Shown piece after piece: positions 11,445 to 21,897 of a stretch of 64,000 nt of DNA (positions are counted from its first letter, which is position 1; every line of letters begins with the position of its first letter). The stretch comes from Caenorhabditis elegans (Eukaryota > Nematoda > Chromadorea > Rhabditida > Rhabditidae): positions 3,348,001 through 3,412,000 of the forward strand of contig NC_003279.8 of assembly GCF_000002985.6 (NCBI RefSeq), written 5' to 3'. The position numbers and the translations under genes are program-made. The notes under the pieces are model-generated. The model saw only the letters and a list, made by a program, of their open reading frames with translations, did no database searches and was not told the DNA's origin.

Positions 11445-13518
11445 CTATAAACCATCTGAACCACGCAATAAATTTTTTAAAGGTTTCAAATTTTTTTAAA
11501 ATAAATTTATTCAGATGGGTCTCGGCGCGCAAGAGGTAGCCTGTTTTTGTTGAATTTTTGCGGTTGCTCTTTCGTTCTTGCTTGAGCAATTGCTTTTTTA
11601 AATAAAATCACCCAGTTTTATTTTCTTTTAAAATTGTTTAAAATCAGTTATTTATTAAAATTTACTTGAACTTGAAAACTGATTTTAAACAATTTTAACG
11701 GTCCAGATAGTTTTTGAAGAGGGACGCTCCGTAAATCGACACAAATCGGCTAAAAAAAAAAAGAAAACTGAAAACCGCGTCACGGGCTCTCAAACGGGGC
11801 CCCGAATATGTGAAATTGAGGACGGAGTATATTTTGGGCTACTGTACTTTTCACTTATCTGAAAATAGAATACAAAATCATTTCAAATAAAATTGGATCA
11901 GATGTACATTGAAATGAAAGAAAAAACCGGTTTTCATGTTATAAACTTTCACTATTAATAGACTATGAACCTGAAGCATGATTTTGAGAATTATAATATG
12001 CATATTTTTATATTCTTTTTTTTCCAGAAACACGATTTGTTTCAAAACATACTCTAAAGACTCAAATATGTTAACTTCAGAAAACCGTTCAAAGTCCTCT
12101 GTGTGGTGAAAAATTTCACTGAAATGAATTTATATGGCAAAAAACTTTTTATTCTCATTGAAACGACTTTTGCCTATAAATGGTAGTTTTCATTAAATAA
12201 TAAAATACGCACTAAAAGGTAGGGCTGAAAATGTACTATTTCTGTAACTACGTGAAGCTTCTTGTACCTACTGAAATATTGTTGGTATATTCTAAAAGAG
12301 CTTAAAATTTACTACAAAGTTTCTGAAAGACATGTCAAAAAAAATTACTTTCAAGAGATTTATGAATTTTCAATGTAACCCCTATAGCACTCTCAATCGC
12401 ACGCTGGTGACCTTAATTCCCCACAAATCAATTGGTCTACCTCCAGTACCACCTTCTACGTGCCACCTTATCCTTATGCTTATATCAGCAAGTGTCTTAT
12501 CCATGCGCTTCCCCACTTGAACCATTCCCAGTAATAACTTGTAGCCTTCCCATTTGACAATTCCTCGATATTCCCTATTCTTGCACTGCTCTCTTCTGAT
12601 CTTGTTGGAATTTAGAATTTTCCTTTTTTACACAATTGGCCAGATTACCCAAAGAATACCCAGTTCAAATCAGACACCCCTTCTTTCTCATATGATGCAT
12701 TTCTAATCCAACTCGCCAAATTTTTAACAAGGGAAGTATTCCTAACCAGGGCTGGGACTTTTTCGTTTTCGCGTTTTCGTTTTTTCGTTATTTTCGGGGT
12801 TTTGACGAAAATGAATTTTTTCGTTTTCGTTTTCGAAAGTGTTCGAAAAACGAAAATATAACGACTTTATTTAAACTTGGTTTTTTCTCTTTTTTTTTTT
12901 TGGAACTATCGCCGAAATTTTGCTCTCCGGTGTGGATAGTATTGAAAAATCAATTATTTTCTCCTCAAACTTATTACTGAATATCAATTTTAAGAACAAA
13001 AAATGCAACAGTTCTCAGTTTTGGATAAAAATTAAACGACTCTTTTACGTCAAAATAGATTCATTCATTTTATGACAGGACGTTTCCTTGTTCAAACGAT
13101 TTGTTAATTGGTCATTAAAACATACTTTTTTCCGCTGAGTTATATATAGGATTTAGAACTTAATGCCTTTTTCGAAAATAAGGATTCTACTGTAGCTCAA
13201 TTTTTAATCTGAAATCGTGTTTTGAACATTTTAATTGAAGAAATAACTAATTATGCACTTTTTGACTAATATCTGATTACCGTATATTCTCTATCAGTGC
13301 TGCATGTAACACTAATTTCAAGGCGCTTTTCGAATCCAGCACTATTAGAGACTGCAGTACTACTGGAGATGCAGCACTAATAAAGAATATATGGTAACTT
13401 GTGAAAAGTTTTCGAATAAAAAGTTTGAAAAAATTTCGACATCGGAAATTGTTTTCAAAACAAAAAAAACAAAAATTTTCAAGTATCATCAAAAATTTCT
13501 TACTATTAGATATTGCAG
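11445..13518. other. Gene-poor AT-rich region
   Basis: I see no convincing gene. The region holds a TCAGATGGGTCTCGGCGCGCAAG repeat fragment (about 11513), an AAACTGATTTTAAACAATTTTAA inverted pair (about 11630-11700) and a CAGGGCTGGGACTTTTTCG element end at 12747. A minus-strand open stretch of about 85 codons (12382-12645) contains VKWEGYKLLLG and ends in a stop. It has no clear start or splice sites and may be a relic. Confidence 0.5.
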
Positions 13519-14142
13519 AAAAAAGTTGTATTTCCTGCTTGAATAAATTTCTAGCCAAATTCAATACTTTCGGTAAGCCAGCCCAACATTCTTTGGAGCT
13601 CTGAACAAAGAAACGTCCTATCATATTATTTACATATGCATCTTTTTTGAAAAAGTGAGTTAATGAGCAAAGTAAGTCAATGAGAGAGAATTAAATAAGT
13701 ATTTGCCAACAAAAAAGCTTTTGAGGCAACATATGGTCTAAGAACCGTAAAATCTTCTTTCAGAATCTTGTGGTCTCGTGATAGGCGTCGATGGGGATTT
13801 CACTCTAAAATATGCCGGATGTACTGCACATAAGTGCCGAAATACCGAAATACCACAAAAAATATGAAAAATTGGACTTTTTCACTGAGAAATTCGAGGA
13901 AAAACGGAACAATTGCGTTTAAATTGATAAAAACCATGGCGCGGTAATTCAAACATTCAAAATTTTTCTGACTATTCTGCGTATTTAAAACTGAAATCCC
14001 CATCGGCGCTAGAGTTTTTAGTTAGGAAGCGAACCTCAATTTGGCATTTAAAAGAGCTCTAAATTTCAGCTTTCCGAGCCAAGTTATCAGATACTACGAA
14101 TCCAAGCTAACAATCCAAGACCCAAAAGCCGACGAGCTTTAA
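13519..14142 (+). pseudogene. Doubtful gene or relic ending in a terminal exon at 14070-14142
   Basis: A good TTTCAG acceptor at 14069 opens a 73-bp exon reading FPSQVIRYYESKLTIQDPKA, DEL, stop. It is followed by 3'UTR-like sequence and AATAAA near 14278. The upstream exons are uncertain. 13519-13573 (KSCISCLNKFLAKFNTF) and an exon from 13764 (ESCGLVIGVDGDFTLKYAG) can be joined in phase, but the next donor is weak and overlaps a foldback hairpin (13785-14012). It may be a real small gene whose 5' exons I cannot place, or a decayed one. I do not recognise the family. Confidence 0.3.
13785..14012. repeat. Foldback hairpin around 13.9 kb
   Basis: GCGTCGATGGGGATTTCACT at 13785 pairs with CTGAAATCCCCATCGGCGC ending near 14010. 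The inner arms are AT-rich and more diverged. It may serve as the intron upstream of the 14070 exon. Confidence 0.7.
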
Positions 14143-14328
14143 TCACTCCCCACCCCGATACACGTGTTCAATATCATGTTCTCTCATCTCATTCCCATAT
14201 TATTTTTGAATTATCTTGTAAAATCTATACCAATTTTCGTGCTAACCCCTGAAATCGAGACAAAATATTATTGAATCAATAAATATTTCTTGAGACACAT
14301 TACATTCGACATTCTATTTTCCATACAG

Positions 14329-14476
14329 ATACCGCCCGTTCGTCGACGGCGAATTTCTGAAGAAAAAGATGGAGAGACGACACAAACGGATTTCCGAGGG
14401 AAAGAAAAAGCGTCTGATTGGGGAAGATGATGCAGATGATGAGTGGCCTGAAATGCCACCGGGACATCGAATTCTT
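14329..14476 (+). promoter_or_regulatory. Probable trans-splice acceptor and 5'UTR/first exon
   Basis: TTTTCCATACAG at 14317-14328 precedes the first exon of the 14369 gene and lies about 50 bp after an AATAAA. That close spacing is what a downstream cistron in a nematode operon shows, where SL2 would be used. The operon assignment is inference. Confidence 0.4.
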
Positions 14477-15362
14477 GTGAGAAAATTTGAAGTTTTAGAA
14501 GGAGAAAATTTTGAGAAAAATGAAAAAAAAAGTTTTTCTCTGAAATTTTTCAAAAAACAGTCTCTCCAAAATTTGAACACCTCTCGAAAAATGTTTTTTT
14601 TAATTAAAAAAAAACTGTCTTTTGGGAAAACATTTTTTTTGAGAAATTTTTTTAGAACTATACTGTTTTTAAATCTTTGAGAAAAAACTAATTTTTGCGA
14701 ATTTTGATTTTTTTAGGTATTCTTCTTAAGAAAAAAGTAGTTTAGAAACTTTTTTTGGAACAAAATTATGTATTTTTAATTTTAGAATAAAAAACGATTT
14801 TTGAAATTTTTTTCAAAATTTTTATTTTAATTCCAGACAACCGAAGAACACGAGATGCAACGTAGGAAGGAATCGAAAATATCGCAGGACGTTGAGATGA
14901 CTGAAGCGGTAGGGGTCTTACCACGAACGAAATATTTTTTGAGGCCGCGCCTTTAAGAACTACAGAACACTATGTATCGATTTTTCAAAGAAAAAGGAAA
15001 ACATAGATTTGTAAAAGAGATTCCTGAAATTCGTTTAAAAATCGATCTCTAGTAAATAAAAAAATGTCAGAAATTGTAAATTTCGGGATTTTTTCGCCAA
15101 AAAAATAGCCTTCCTCATGTGGTGTCAGAAAGTCTCATTGCAGTTTGATCTACAAAAAATGCGGGAATTTTTTCCGGCCAATGGAGATCTGCTTTCCAGC
15201 TTCCCACAGGATTTCCTTGAAGACTCTGGCGATGGAGAAGTTCACGAGGCGGCCATCCTCTCCGTTTTCGATGACAATTCGAATAGCCCGCCACCGTGTC
15301 CGATCGTTGTCGACACTGTACCAGACGATGATGACAGTCTCTTGTTCCCAAGAAACTCATAA
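14369..15362 (+). CDS. Small acidic/basic protein, about 110 residues, unknown family
   Basis: Three exons in phase: 14369-14476, 14837-14908 and 15210-15362. The N-terminus is basic (MERRHKRISEGKKKRLIG) and is followed by an acidic, proline-containing stretch (EDDADDEWPEMPPGHRI). The middle is charged, and the tail is acidic with VPDDDDSLLFPRNS before the stop. There is no signal peptide or membrane segment. It looks nuclear or cytosolic and disordered. The frame is also open upstream of the ATG to the acceptor at 14328, so an upstream start cannot be excluded. The last intron contains a GTGGTGTCAG foldback half (about 15117-15200). I do not recognise the family. It is convergent with the 16027-17857 gene. 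Confidence 0.7.
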
Positions 15363-16026
15363 ATTATTTGATCTCCGCTGTTTCTTTTTTTTTCGAAAAT
15401 CCGATTTATATAAAGTTTGAACATTATCTTTATATAATGGATAGTACAACAAAAATCTCTTTAGAAATATATATAAAAAAATATGTTAAAAACACTGAGA
15501 AGCTCATATTGCATCGAAAAAACCTTCAAAACGACGAAAATTCAGGAGAATAACTCATGGTGCATCGACAAATTTTCTGCATTTGCAGAAAATCCCACAA
15601 AAATGAAGAACATCGAGAACAAAACTCATGGTGCATCGACTAACAATTTTTTCGGCCAAAAAAATCTGATAAAATATGATGGCAAACAGACTTCCTAGAA
15701 ACACCTGAATTTCGCCCGTAAAAAAATGAGTGCGCCTTTAAGAGCTACAGTAACCCACTAAATCACTAAATCATTAAACTGAAAGTTCCTTGATGTCGAA
15801 AGAGAAACAAAATTTGACAAAAAAAATTTATTGTCAGAGAAAAGTGATAAAAGTGAAATTGTGTGGGGAAATAAATACGGACGGGGAGTTTGAAAAATGA
15901 TTGGGACTATACGAGGTCATAAATAATACAATTGTGGGGAAATGGGGCTCCATAGAAAAAATAAAGGACCTAAAAACGGGGGAAAATCACAAGTAAGCTG
16001 AGAGGCGGTGGGGGCTCAGAAGAACT
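15363..16026. other. Convergent intergenic region
   Basis: AT-rich, with two ACTCATGGTGCATCGAC repeats (about 15553 and 15622) and a GCGCCTTTAAGAGCTACAGTA repeat fragment (15733). A TTTATT (15827-15832) reads as AATAAA on the minus strand and may end the next gene. No ORF is supported. Confidence 0.6.
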
Positions 16027-17857
16027 TCAATCGTGTGGCTTGTCCACAGTGACGACCGCTTCCGGCGCTGCTTGTTCCGATGTCGACTCCTTCTTCTTCT
16101 TCTTAATCAAGGACGGTGGGAGCGTCGTATTTTCCGGGGTGCCTGGCATTGGCGATTGCTTCTGAAAATTTGAAATTTTAGATAAAAAGATCATGCGATT
16201 TAAGCTAACTGGAGTCTGGAGCTTCTCCTTGGTGGCCTTTTCGGTGACTGGAAGCATCTGAGCTTGGTGGAGCAGTGGGACCAAGTTCGTCAAATCAGTG
16301 GACAGCTTCGGGGCTTTGCGCTTCGACGATTCAGCCGCCATTGATCTTCCCTTAATCTGAAAACAAAAATCGTTGTGAGACCCAGCGTGTGCCTTCAAAC
16401 TTACATGAGATCCCGGTGTGAGTAGAGCGTCGGTTTTCGGCGTTTCCTTGGTGGGTTCTGGCAGAACTGTCTTCTGTTGTGGCTCCAATTTCACAGAGAA
16501 CACGTCCATCTTCATGTGCACCGGTGACGTCAATTCAAGCTTCAGCTCAAGACGGGCATCGCTGAAGATCTCCTTCGCCAAGGTATCCGATGAGCAAACG
16601 AACGGCGGTCCATCATCAAGATATCCGTGCAGGAAAACCTTCTGCTCGGTCATTTTCTCCACATGATGTTGCACGAGCTCCAAAGCGTACCGTGCCTTTT
16701 CCTCTGTCGTCACCAGCGGCGCAGGGAGATCCAAATCATTGATGAGCGAAATGAGCTCCTTTCCACGTCCCCAATTGTCGGCGATCACTTGCAAGTGACA
16801 GCTTATTGCTTCTTCCTTTTGAGCGGTCTTGGTCCGACTCTCGTATGGTCCGTTGATCGAGCCTGCTCCGAGGGCTGGTGTGATGGGCGGGGCCACCGCG
16901 GATCGTCGTTTCTCCATCACTTTTGTGACGTTTCCATTGGAAGTCTTGCTCTCTGCTACCACATACTGAAATTTAAAACTGCGTTTTTTCAATGCTCTTT
17001 CATTTCTAATAATTCCGTTTTTACGTCGTGGCCGCGAAATGCGAAAACTCGGCCACCTTCAAAGATCTTGGCCGAGCTCTCGCTTTTTCTAGGCCACGTT
17101 GCAAAAAAATCGATAATAAAACGTACCGGATTCGCGGCAATTCCATAAGCCAACCGCTCTCGGCGTTCCTCTCCTCTCATCTTCTTCCTCATCCTCGTGC
17201 TGCTGATCGTCTTGTTCTTCTCGCTTCCTAGCCGCCATCTGCTCAGCGATGAGCTCCTCAAAATATTTCTTCTGCTCCTAAAAAGAAGGTTTCGTATGTT
17301 GAAAGTTGTCCACGTGGAGTACGCAATTCGCTTTTCATTAAATATAACTTAAATCAATAAAAAGCTAGGCCACTGGCAAAATTTCACTTACCCTCGCCTT
17401 CTGATCCTCGAGGTAGAAATACAAAAAAATGTGGAAAATGACGAAGGCGATCAGGATGCCATATCCGATGTACTTCGGCGTGTCCTTGTGAACATTGATC
17501 GTGTATGCACATGACGGGCAGTGTGTGCCGTTTCCATTTTTGCAGGTTTGAGGGCTCGCCGAGCTCACAAGAGCCAGCTGCGTCGTATTGGCGGCAGGAG
17601 CGGTCACGTTTACATTTTTCGTCGAATTGCCGGCAGGAGCGGTCGCATTAGGACTTTTTGTCGAATTGCCGGCAGGAGCGGTCACGTTTGAAGTGTTCGT
17701 AGCGGCGGAAACAGGCACATTTGGTGTGGTGGTTGTTGGCTGAAAAATGGTGAAACATTATGGTCTAGAAAAATCGAAGGATGTCTAAAAAACTCACCAA
17801 TACATGAACTATTAATCCGAAGATTACCAATGAAAACAAAATACGCAAAATACGCAT
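16027..17857 (-). CDS. Two-membrane-segment glycoprotein with coiled coil (RIC-3-like topology)
   Basis: Exons: 17798-17857 (MRILRILFSLVIFGLIVHVL, a signal peptide or first membrane segment), 17392-17739, 17127-17277, 16405-16965, 16210-16356 and 16027-16161. Exon 2 has three Ala/Thr/Asn repeats (VTAPAGNSTK type) rich in N-glycosylation sequons and a CPSC motif. It then has a membrane segment, YIGYGILIAFVIFHIFLYFY, and a charged coiled coil (EQKKYFEELIAEQMAARKRE). The rest is cytosolic-looking with no motif I know. The order of TM, spacer, TM and coiled coil resembles RIC-3 chaperones, but I see no sequence match. Exons 3 and 4 conflict in phase by one base. Using a donor at 17155 or an acceptor 10 nt into exon 4 restores the frame, giving about 457 or 463 residues. 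Confidence 0.75.
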
Positions 17858-17969
17858 TTTTGTGTGACGCGTGTGTCGGAGAGAAACCGATTTGACAAAC
17901 TAATTTAAGTTATAATTTGTTTATTTCAATCGCTAAGTGTGCCACGTGTGCCACGTGGCCACGCGTGAG

Positions 17970-18113
17970 TAGGGGCGGGCCTATTTCGCAACCACCGCAC
18001 ACTTTTTTCGCAAGCCTCGCACGTTTTTTCCATGATATTGTTGCATTTTTTCAAAAAAAACGTGCGAGGCTTGCGAAAAGTGTGCGGTGGTTGCGAATAG
18101 GTCCCGCCCCTGC
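17970..18113. repeat. Foldback hairpin just upstream of the membrane-protein gene
   Basis: GGGCCTATTTCGCAACCACC pairs with GGTGGTTGCGAATAGGTCCC, and the inner arms (CGCAAGCCTCGCACGTTTTT with its complement) pair almost perfectly. The spacer is about 30 bp. It sits about 110 bp upstream of the ATG at 17857. Confidence 0.92.
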
Positions 18114-18284
18114 ATCCTGTTTTGGTGCATCCTGTTTTGGTGGGGCCTCGTAAATTCACGTCGGCCACGTCAATTTATTTTTCGAATGAATTGTTTTCTT
18201 TGCTAAAATAATGTTGGGAATTGCTCCCGGTTGGTTAAAAGTGTATTACGGAAACACTCCACCCAAAAACTTTAAAAGTATCCG

Positions 18285-18543
18285 AAAAAAATATTACGGG
18301 AACAAAAAATTCTAAGAATGCGTATTGCGCAACATATTTGACGCGCAAAATATCTCGTAGCGAAAACTACTGTAATTCTTTAAATGACTACTGTAGTGTC
18401 GATTTACGGGCTCGAGTTTTGAAATGGATTTTTGTTCAAATAGTGGCATTTTTGCTTAATTTTAATATTCTATCGGTAAATCAAAAAAAAATGATTTTTT
18501 TTTTCGTTTTCGAAAATGGAATTTCGAAAAAGTCCCAGCCCTG
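18285..18543. repeat. Half copy of the 2815-type foldback plus a CAGGGCTG element end
   Basis: ATTTGACGCGCAAAATATCT and ACTACTGTAGTG match the left arm of the 2815-3350 element, with no right arm here. The segment ends CGAAAAAGTCCCAGCCCTG, the exact complement of the 19 bases starting at 12747. Confidence 0.75.
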
Positions 18544-18985
18544 TTCCTAACTTCCAAACGAAACTTATGTCATTTGAAAGACTACCTTCAAAGTAAGCCC
18601 CTACAATAATTTTAGATGTAGCCGGTCTGAAAATCTTTTCTCTGCACCCTCTCACTTTCCTATACTATCTCTCACTTAACAATATACTTAAGTGGAATCA
18701 CGTTTTCTTGTTTTTGTGATTTATTTTTTCTGCGAATGAGTAAAAGTGTTATTTTAAGTTAGTAAATGATATTTCAAAAGGAATCAGGCATTAGTAAACG
18801 AGCGAAAGTGAAAACATTTGTGAATGAGAGTCAAAGGGATTGAGCCATCGTTAGGAATTGAGCGTTCAAGTAAATGAGCATGCTAGTAAATGAGGGTTTG
18901 CCAAAAGTTTATGGTAGTCTATTTTCTGCTTTTTCAATAAAACCACCATCGTTTTGTTTCAATTTTTCCATTTCAATTGTTTTAA

Positions 18986-19250
18986 CTTTAAGGATTAAAA
19001 GGATTAAAGGACGATCCGTTCTTCAAGTGCTATGCACTGCGGATCTGGGATTCAGGTACACTGCCTGGTGGTGATCCCTCTGGGCTGTAATTTAAGCCAC
19101 GTCCTAGCCGGGGACTGTGGCCGATAATCCAGTCGTGGATTGCTCCACTTCCCAATAGAGGCTGGGTGAACCTAGGGGGTGAGGCCGGACTTGAACTCGT
19201 GACCTCCAGACTGCTAGCGGCCACCACTACCGACTGAGCTATCTGCCCCC
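18986..19250 (-). mobile_element. tRNA-derived SINE
   Basis: Read on the minus strand, the element starts GGGGGCAGATAGCTCAGTCG. It contains a perfect pol III A box (TAGCTCAGTCGG) and a near-consensus B box (GAGTTCAAGTCC) at tRNA-like spacing. A non-tRNA body of about 160 bp follows, and it ends in a short repeated tail of TTTAATCC units. The T-stem and acceptor stem do not pair as in a functional tRNA, so this is a SINE rather than a tRNA gene. The flanks (AGTTTATGGTAG near 18908 and CTACCATAAACTTTTT near 19375) are inverted repeats, so it may sit inside an older foldback element. Confidence 0.85.
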
Positions 19251-19767
19251 AAAAAAATTACTTGCACTCGAAAACTGATTTAAAACAATTTTTAACAGAA
19301 AAATGATTAGAAAGCGAAGCGATTTTATGGAAAAATGCATGGAAACTTGATGTAAAAGCAGCCGCAAAAAAAACTACCATAAACTTTTTGCGCGTCGAGA
19401 CCCATCTGAATGAATCCGTGCGTCTTTAAGAAGGCATTTTGAAATTACGATACGCATTTAATTCAAGAAACCGTTGAAAAAGTGCCAAATTTCCGAAATT
19501 GGGAACGTTACTGCACTTTTTCAAAGTTATCAACTGGAAAAAAAAACTTATTTTCAGATAAATCTACTACTTTCCCATGTTTCGACACTAAATTTGAATG
19601 ATAGGCCATTTTGTGGAATTCTGAATACTCGTGTAGTGTAGGAGACGACTAGATTTATTTACATGGAATGGTGACGTCACTGGATGCGAAATATGCAAAA
19701 TAGGTTAGAATATATGAAGGTTAGGGGCAATAATGTGGGGTGAGAAGAGAGAATTGTGACAGATAAT

Positions 19768-20550
19768 TTAGATATCCTCGTCGCTGTTCGATGGATAGTT
19801 GCGTGGGCGTTTGGTGTTTTTGGTTGGAAGAAGCGATTCAGAATCCTGGGCAGAGCATCCATCATTGACGAAAGCGGCGAGATGGTTGAGGCGAGAGCGT
19901 CTGGAAAAACAGAAATTAAAATAAAAATCGTCAAAAAACGAAATTATTACCTGCGACAGCACTTGCAAATGACAGTGTATGCGATGAGCACGACGATGGC
20001 GGACATTGCACCGAGAAGCACAGACTTGAACTGACTATTCTCGTTGGAAAGGATCCAATCACGAACGTCGGCCTGGAGATAGACGATGTGTCCGCGGAGA
20101 CTGTCGATATCCGCCTGGAGCTCGTTTCGTGTACGTGTCAAGAGATCTTCGGTGGTTTGGTTGGTCTTTGGGGCGACTGGAGACAGCGAACTTTCACTGC
20201 TGCTGAAGAATGGTACGTGGGTGTTCTGAATGGCGTTGAACATCCCGCTGAAGGTGTCCTCGAAGTCGCGGAAGAAGTTCGAAGCGGAATCGTCGGCAGT
20301 GTCGTTCCTGAAAATGTTTTTTTTATTGAAATAGGAAAAGATAAAAACAAAAATAAAAACAAGAAACCTACATCGTCACAGTCATTCGAATCATCTTCTT
20401 CGATGCATCGATATCCTTCAGCGCCTCACTGATCACCTGCTCAACCGAATCCTTGTCGTCCAACCGATGAGGCTCGTGGTGCACGGATTTTGCAGTCGAA
20501 GCGGCAGCACAGGCTGTGATCGTGAGAACGGCGAGTGTCAGGGAGCGCAT
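19768..20550 (-). CDS. Type I single-pass membrane protein, about 222 residues, unknown family
   Basis: Three exons in phase: 20372-20550, 19951-20307 and 19768-19900. It has a signal peptide (MRSLTLAVLTITACAAASTA), then a charged ectodomain with sequons (NDT, NQT) and a heptad-like LQADIDSLRGHIVYLQADV stretch. A membrane segment (VLLGAMSAIVVLIAYTVI) precedes a dibasic/Cys juxtamembrane CKCCRR. The cytosolic tail is short and ends PSNSDEDI. TTTATT at 19653-19658 gives an AATAAA signal on this strand. I do not recognise a family. The start is well supported because the gene begins at the first ATG with a good signal peptide. It is head-to-head with the gene at 20860. Confidence 0.8.
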
Positions 20551-20859
20551 CTGAAAATTTTAACTTTTTTTAAATAGAGGAGAGGTAAATTTGAAGAAAA
20601 ATGAAGAAATGACTTTGAAAAACTGAAAAAAGCGAGCAAAACAAAAGAAAATCCAAAAATTCCCGCAAAAAATGGCGAAAAAACTCAAATTTTCGCGCGC
20701 AAATTTGAAAAAGTACGCAAACACCGCCACTCCGCAATGTGCTACCGTAGTTGTTGTTTATTTGAAAACAATTTTTTCCTATTTATTTTCGAAATTTTTC
20801 CCCTATTTTCCGTCCAGTTTTCAGATTAAAATCGATATTTTTGATTGCAGATTCACAAA
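20551..20859. promoter_or_regulatory. Compact bidirectional promoter region
   Basis: About 309 bp separate the ATG of the minus-strand membrane-protein gene from the ATG of the plus-strand gene. The strip contains CG-rich islets (TTTTCGCGCGCAAATTTG near 20692) in AT-rich sequence and a TTGATTGCAG acceptor at 20841-20850. Shared control is inference from spacing. Confidence 0.45.
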
Positions 20860-21897
20860 ATGAATCAATCAGCGGATGCGAAACCGCCGAAGGTAATCAT
20901 TAAAAACCTTTGATTTTTGGCAATTTGTCATTTTAAAATTTAAAATTTAAAATATATATTTTAAATATTTTCAGCCGGATGGACGAGTTACACGATCAGT
21001 AACAGTTCGAAAGCTCGGTCCGGGCGCTAATAAAGAAAAACAGGAATCCGATAATTCGCAAAAAAAGAAAACCGTCAACGCAGCAGCTCAAAAAGCTGAC
21101 ACTTCATCCAAAAGGAATTCGGGAAACCCCCAAAAACCAAAAAAACCCAAGCATGAAGCAATAAAAGTGTCAACTCGTCGACTCTCTGCATCGTCGAAAC
21201 CGCCACCACCAGCTCCACAAAATGTCCCGAAAATGAATTCTTTCGTTGGGAACGGGAACACTCGTATGATTATGGTTCAAACGACGCCACAGGCGAAAAA
21301 ACTGGAAGCTGAGATGAAGCTGAGGATGCAGAACAAGGGTGAATCTCCAGAAGCGTCACTTCTTGTGCTGGAAAGTCGCACGCCAGAACCGACCGTTCAG
21401 CAGGTTCTTGAGGAGTTGCAGAATGATGTTGTGGTGAGAAAATCCCGAATTTTTCATGAAAATGGATATCATTTTCAGAATCCAAAATCTTCCACTACTC
21501 CAGAAGGCTATAGCTTTGAACTTCGCAATCTCAAAACCCCAGAGGTTACTGAAAACCCCAAATTGGCCTGAAAAAGGTCAAATTTTGACAAAAAACTGTA
21601 ATTTTTCAGATTCCCGCGATGCCAACTCCACTGGCTTGCTCGCCTGCAGCTGCCAGAAATTCTCCAGTCGTGAAAAAGATTCAGAACCACGTATTCTTGA
21701 TAAATAATTCATTTATTTCCAAAACTGCCGATTTTCAGGTCCCAAACGTGACTCTTGTCCCGTCTGAACCCAGGGAGCCGTCGCTGAGAAAGTGCGCGAG
21801 CTTTCCGAAAATGGATTCGCCGACTATTCATAAAATTCTGTCGCCGGTTGTGGAGATTCAGCAAAAAGTAGGGAGCTCCTCCTCCTGCTCTCAATGA
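20860..21897 (+). CDS. Basic Pro/Ser-rich protein, 265 residues, unknown family
   Basis: Five exons in phase: 20860-20892, 20975-21433, 21479-21544, 21610-21690 and 21739-21897. It starts MNQSADAKPPK. The first half is strongly basic (KEKQESDNSQKKKTVN and KPKKPKHEAIKVSTRRLS) with a PPPPAPQ tract. A charged helix-like segment follows (QAKKLEAEMKLRMQNKGES and VQQVLEELQNDVV), and the C-terminus carries repeated S/TP sites (SPAAARNSPV, KMDSPTIHKILSPV). No signal peptide or membrane segment is present. Most likely a nuclear or cytoskeletal disordered phosphoprotein. I recognise no family. Confidence 0.8.

Noticed and set aside
12382..12645. Minus-strand open frame with VKWEGY, resembling a chromodomain core
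   Set aside because: The resemblance is limited to six residues. The following residues do not fit a chromodomain, and there is no start or splice support.
15117..15360. 81-codon ORFs on both strands at the last exon of the 14369 gene
   Set aside because: They combine a foldback repeat half with the true exon 15210-15362. Only the spliced frame is coherent.
19180..19250. Possible tRNA gene on the minus strand
   Set aside because: A and B boxes are present, but the T-stem and acceptor stem do not pair and a long non-tRNA body follows. It is called a SINE instead.
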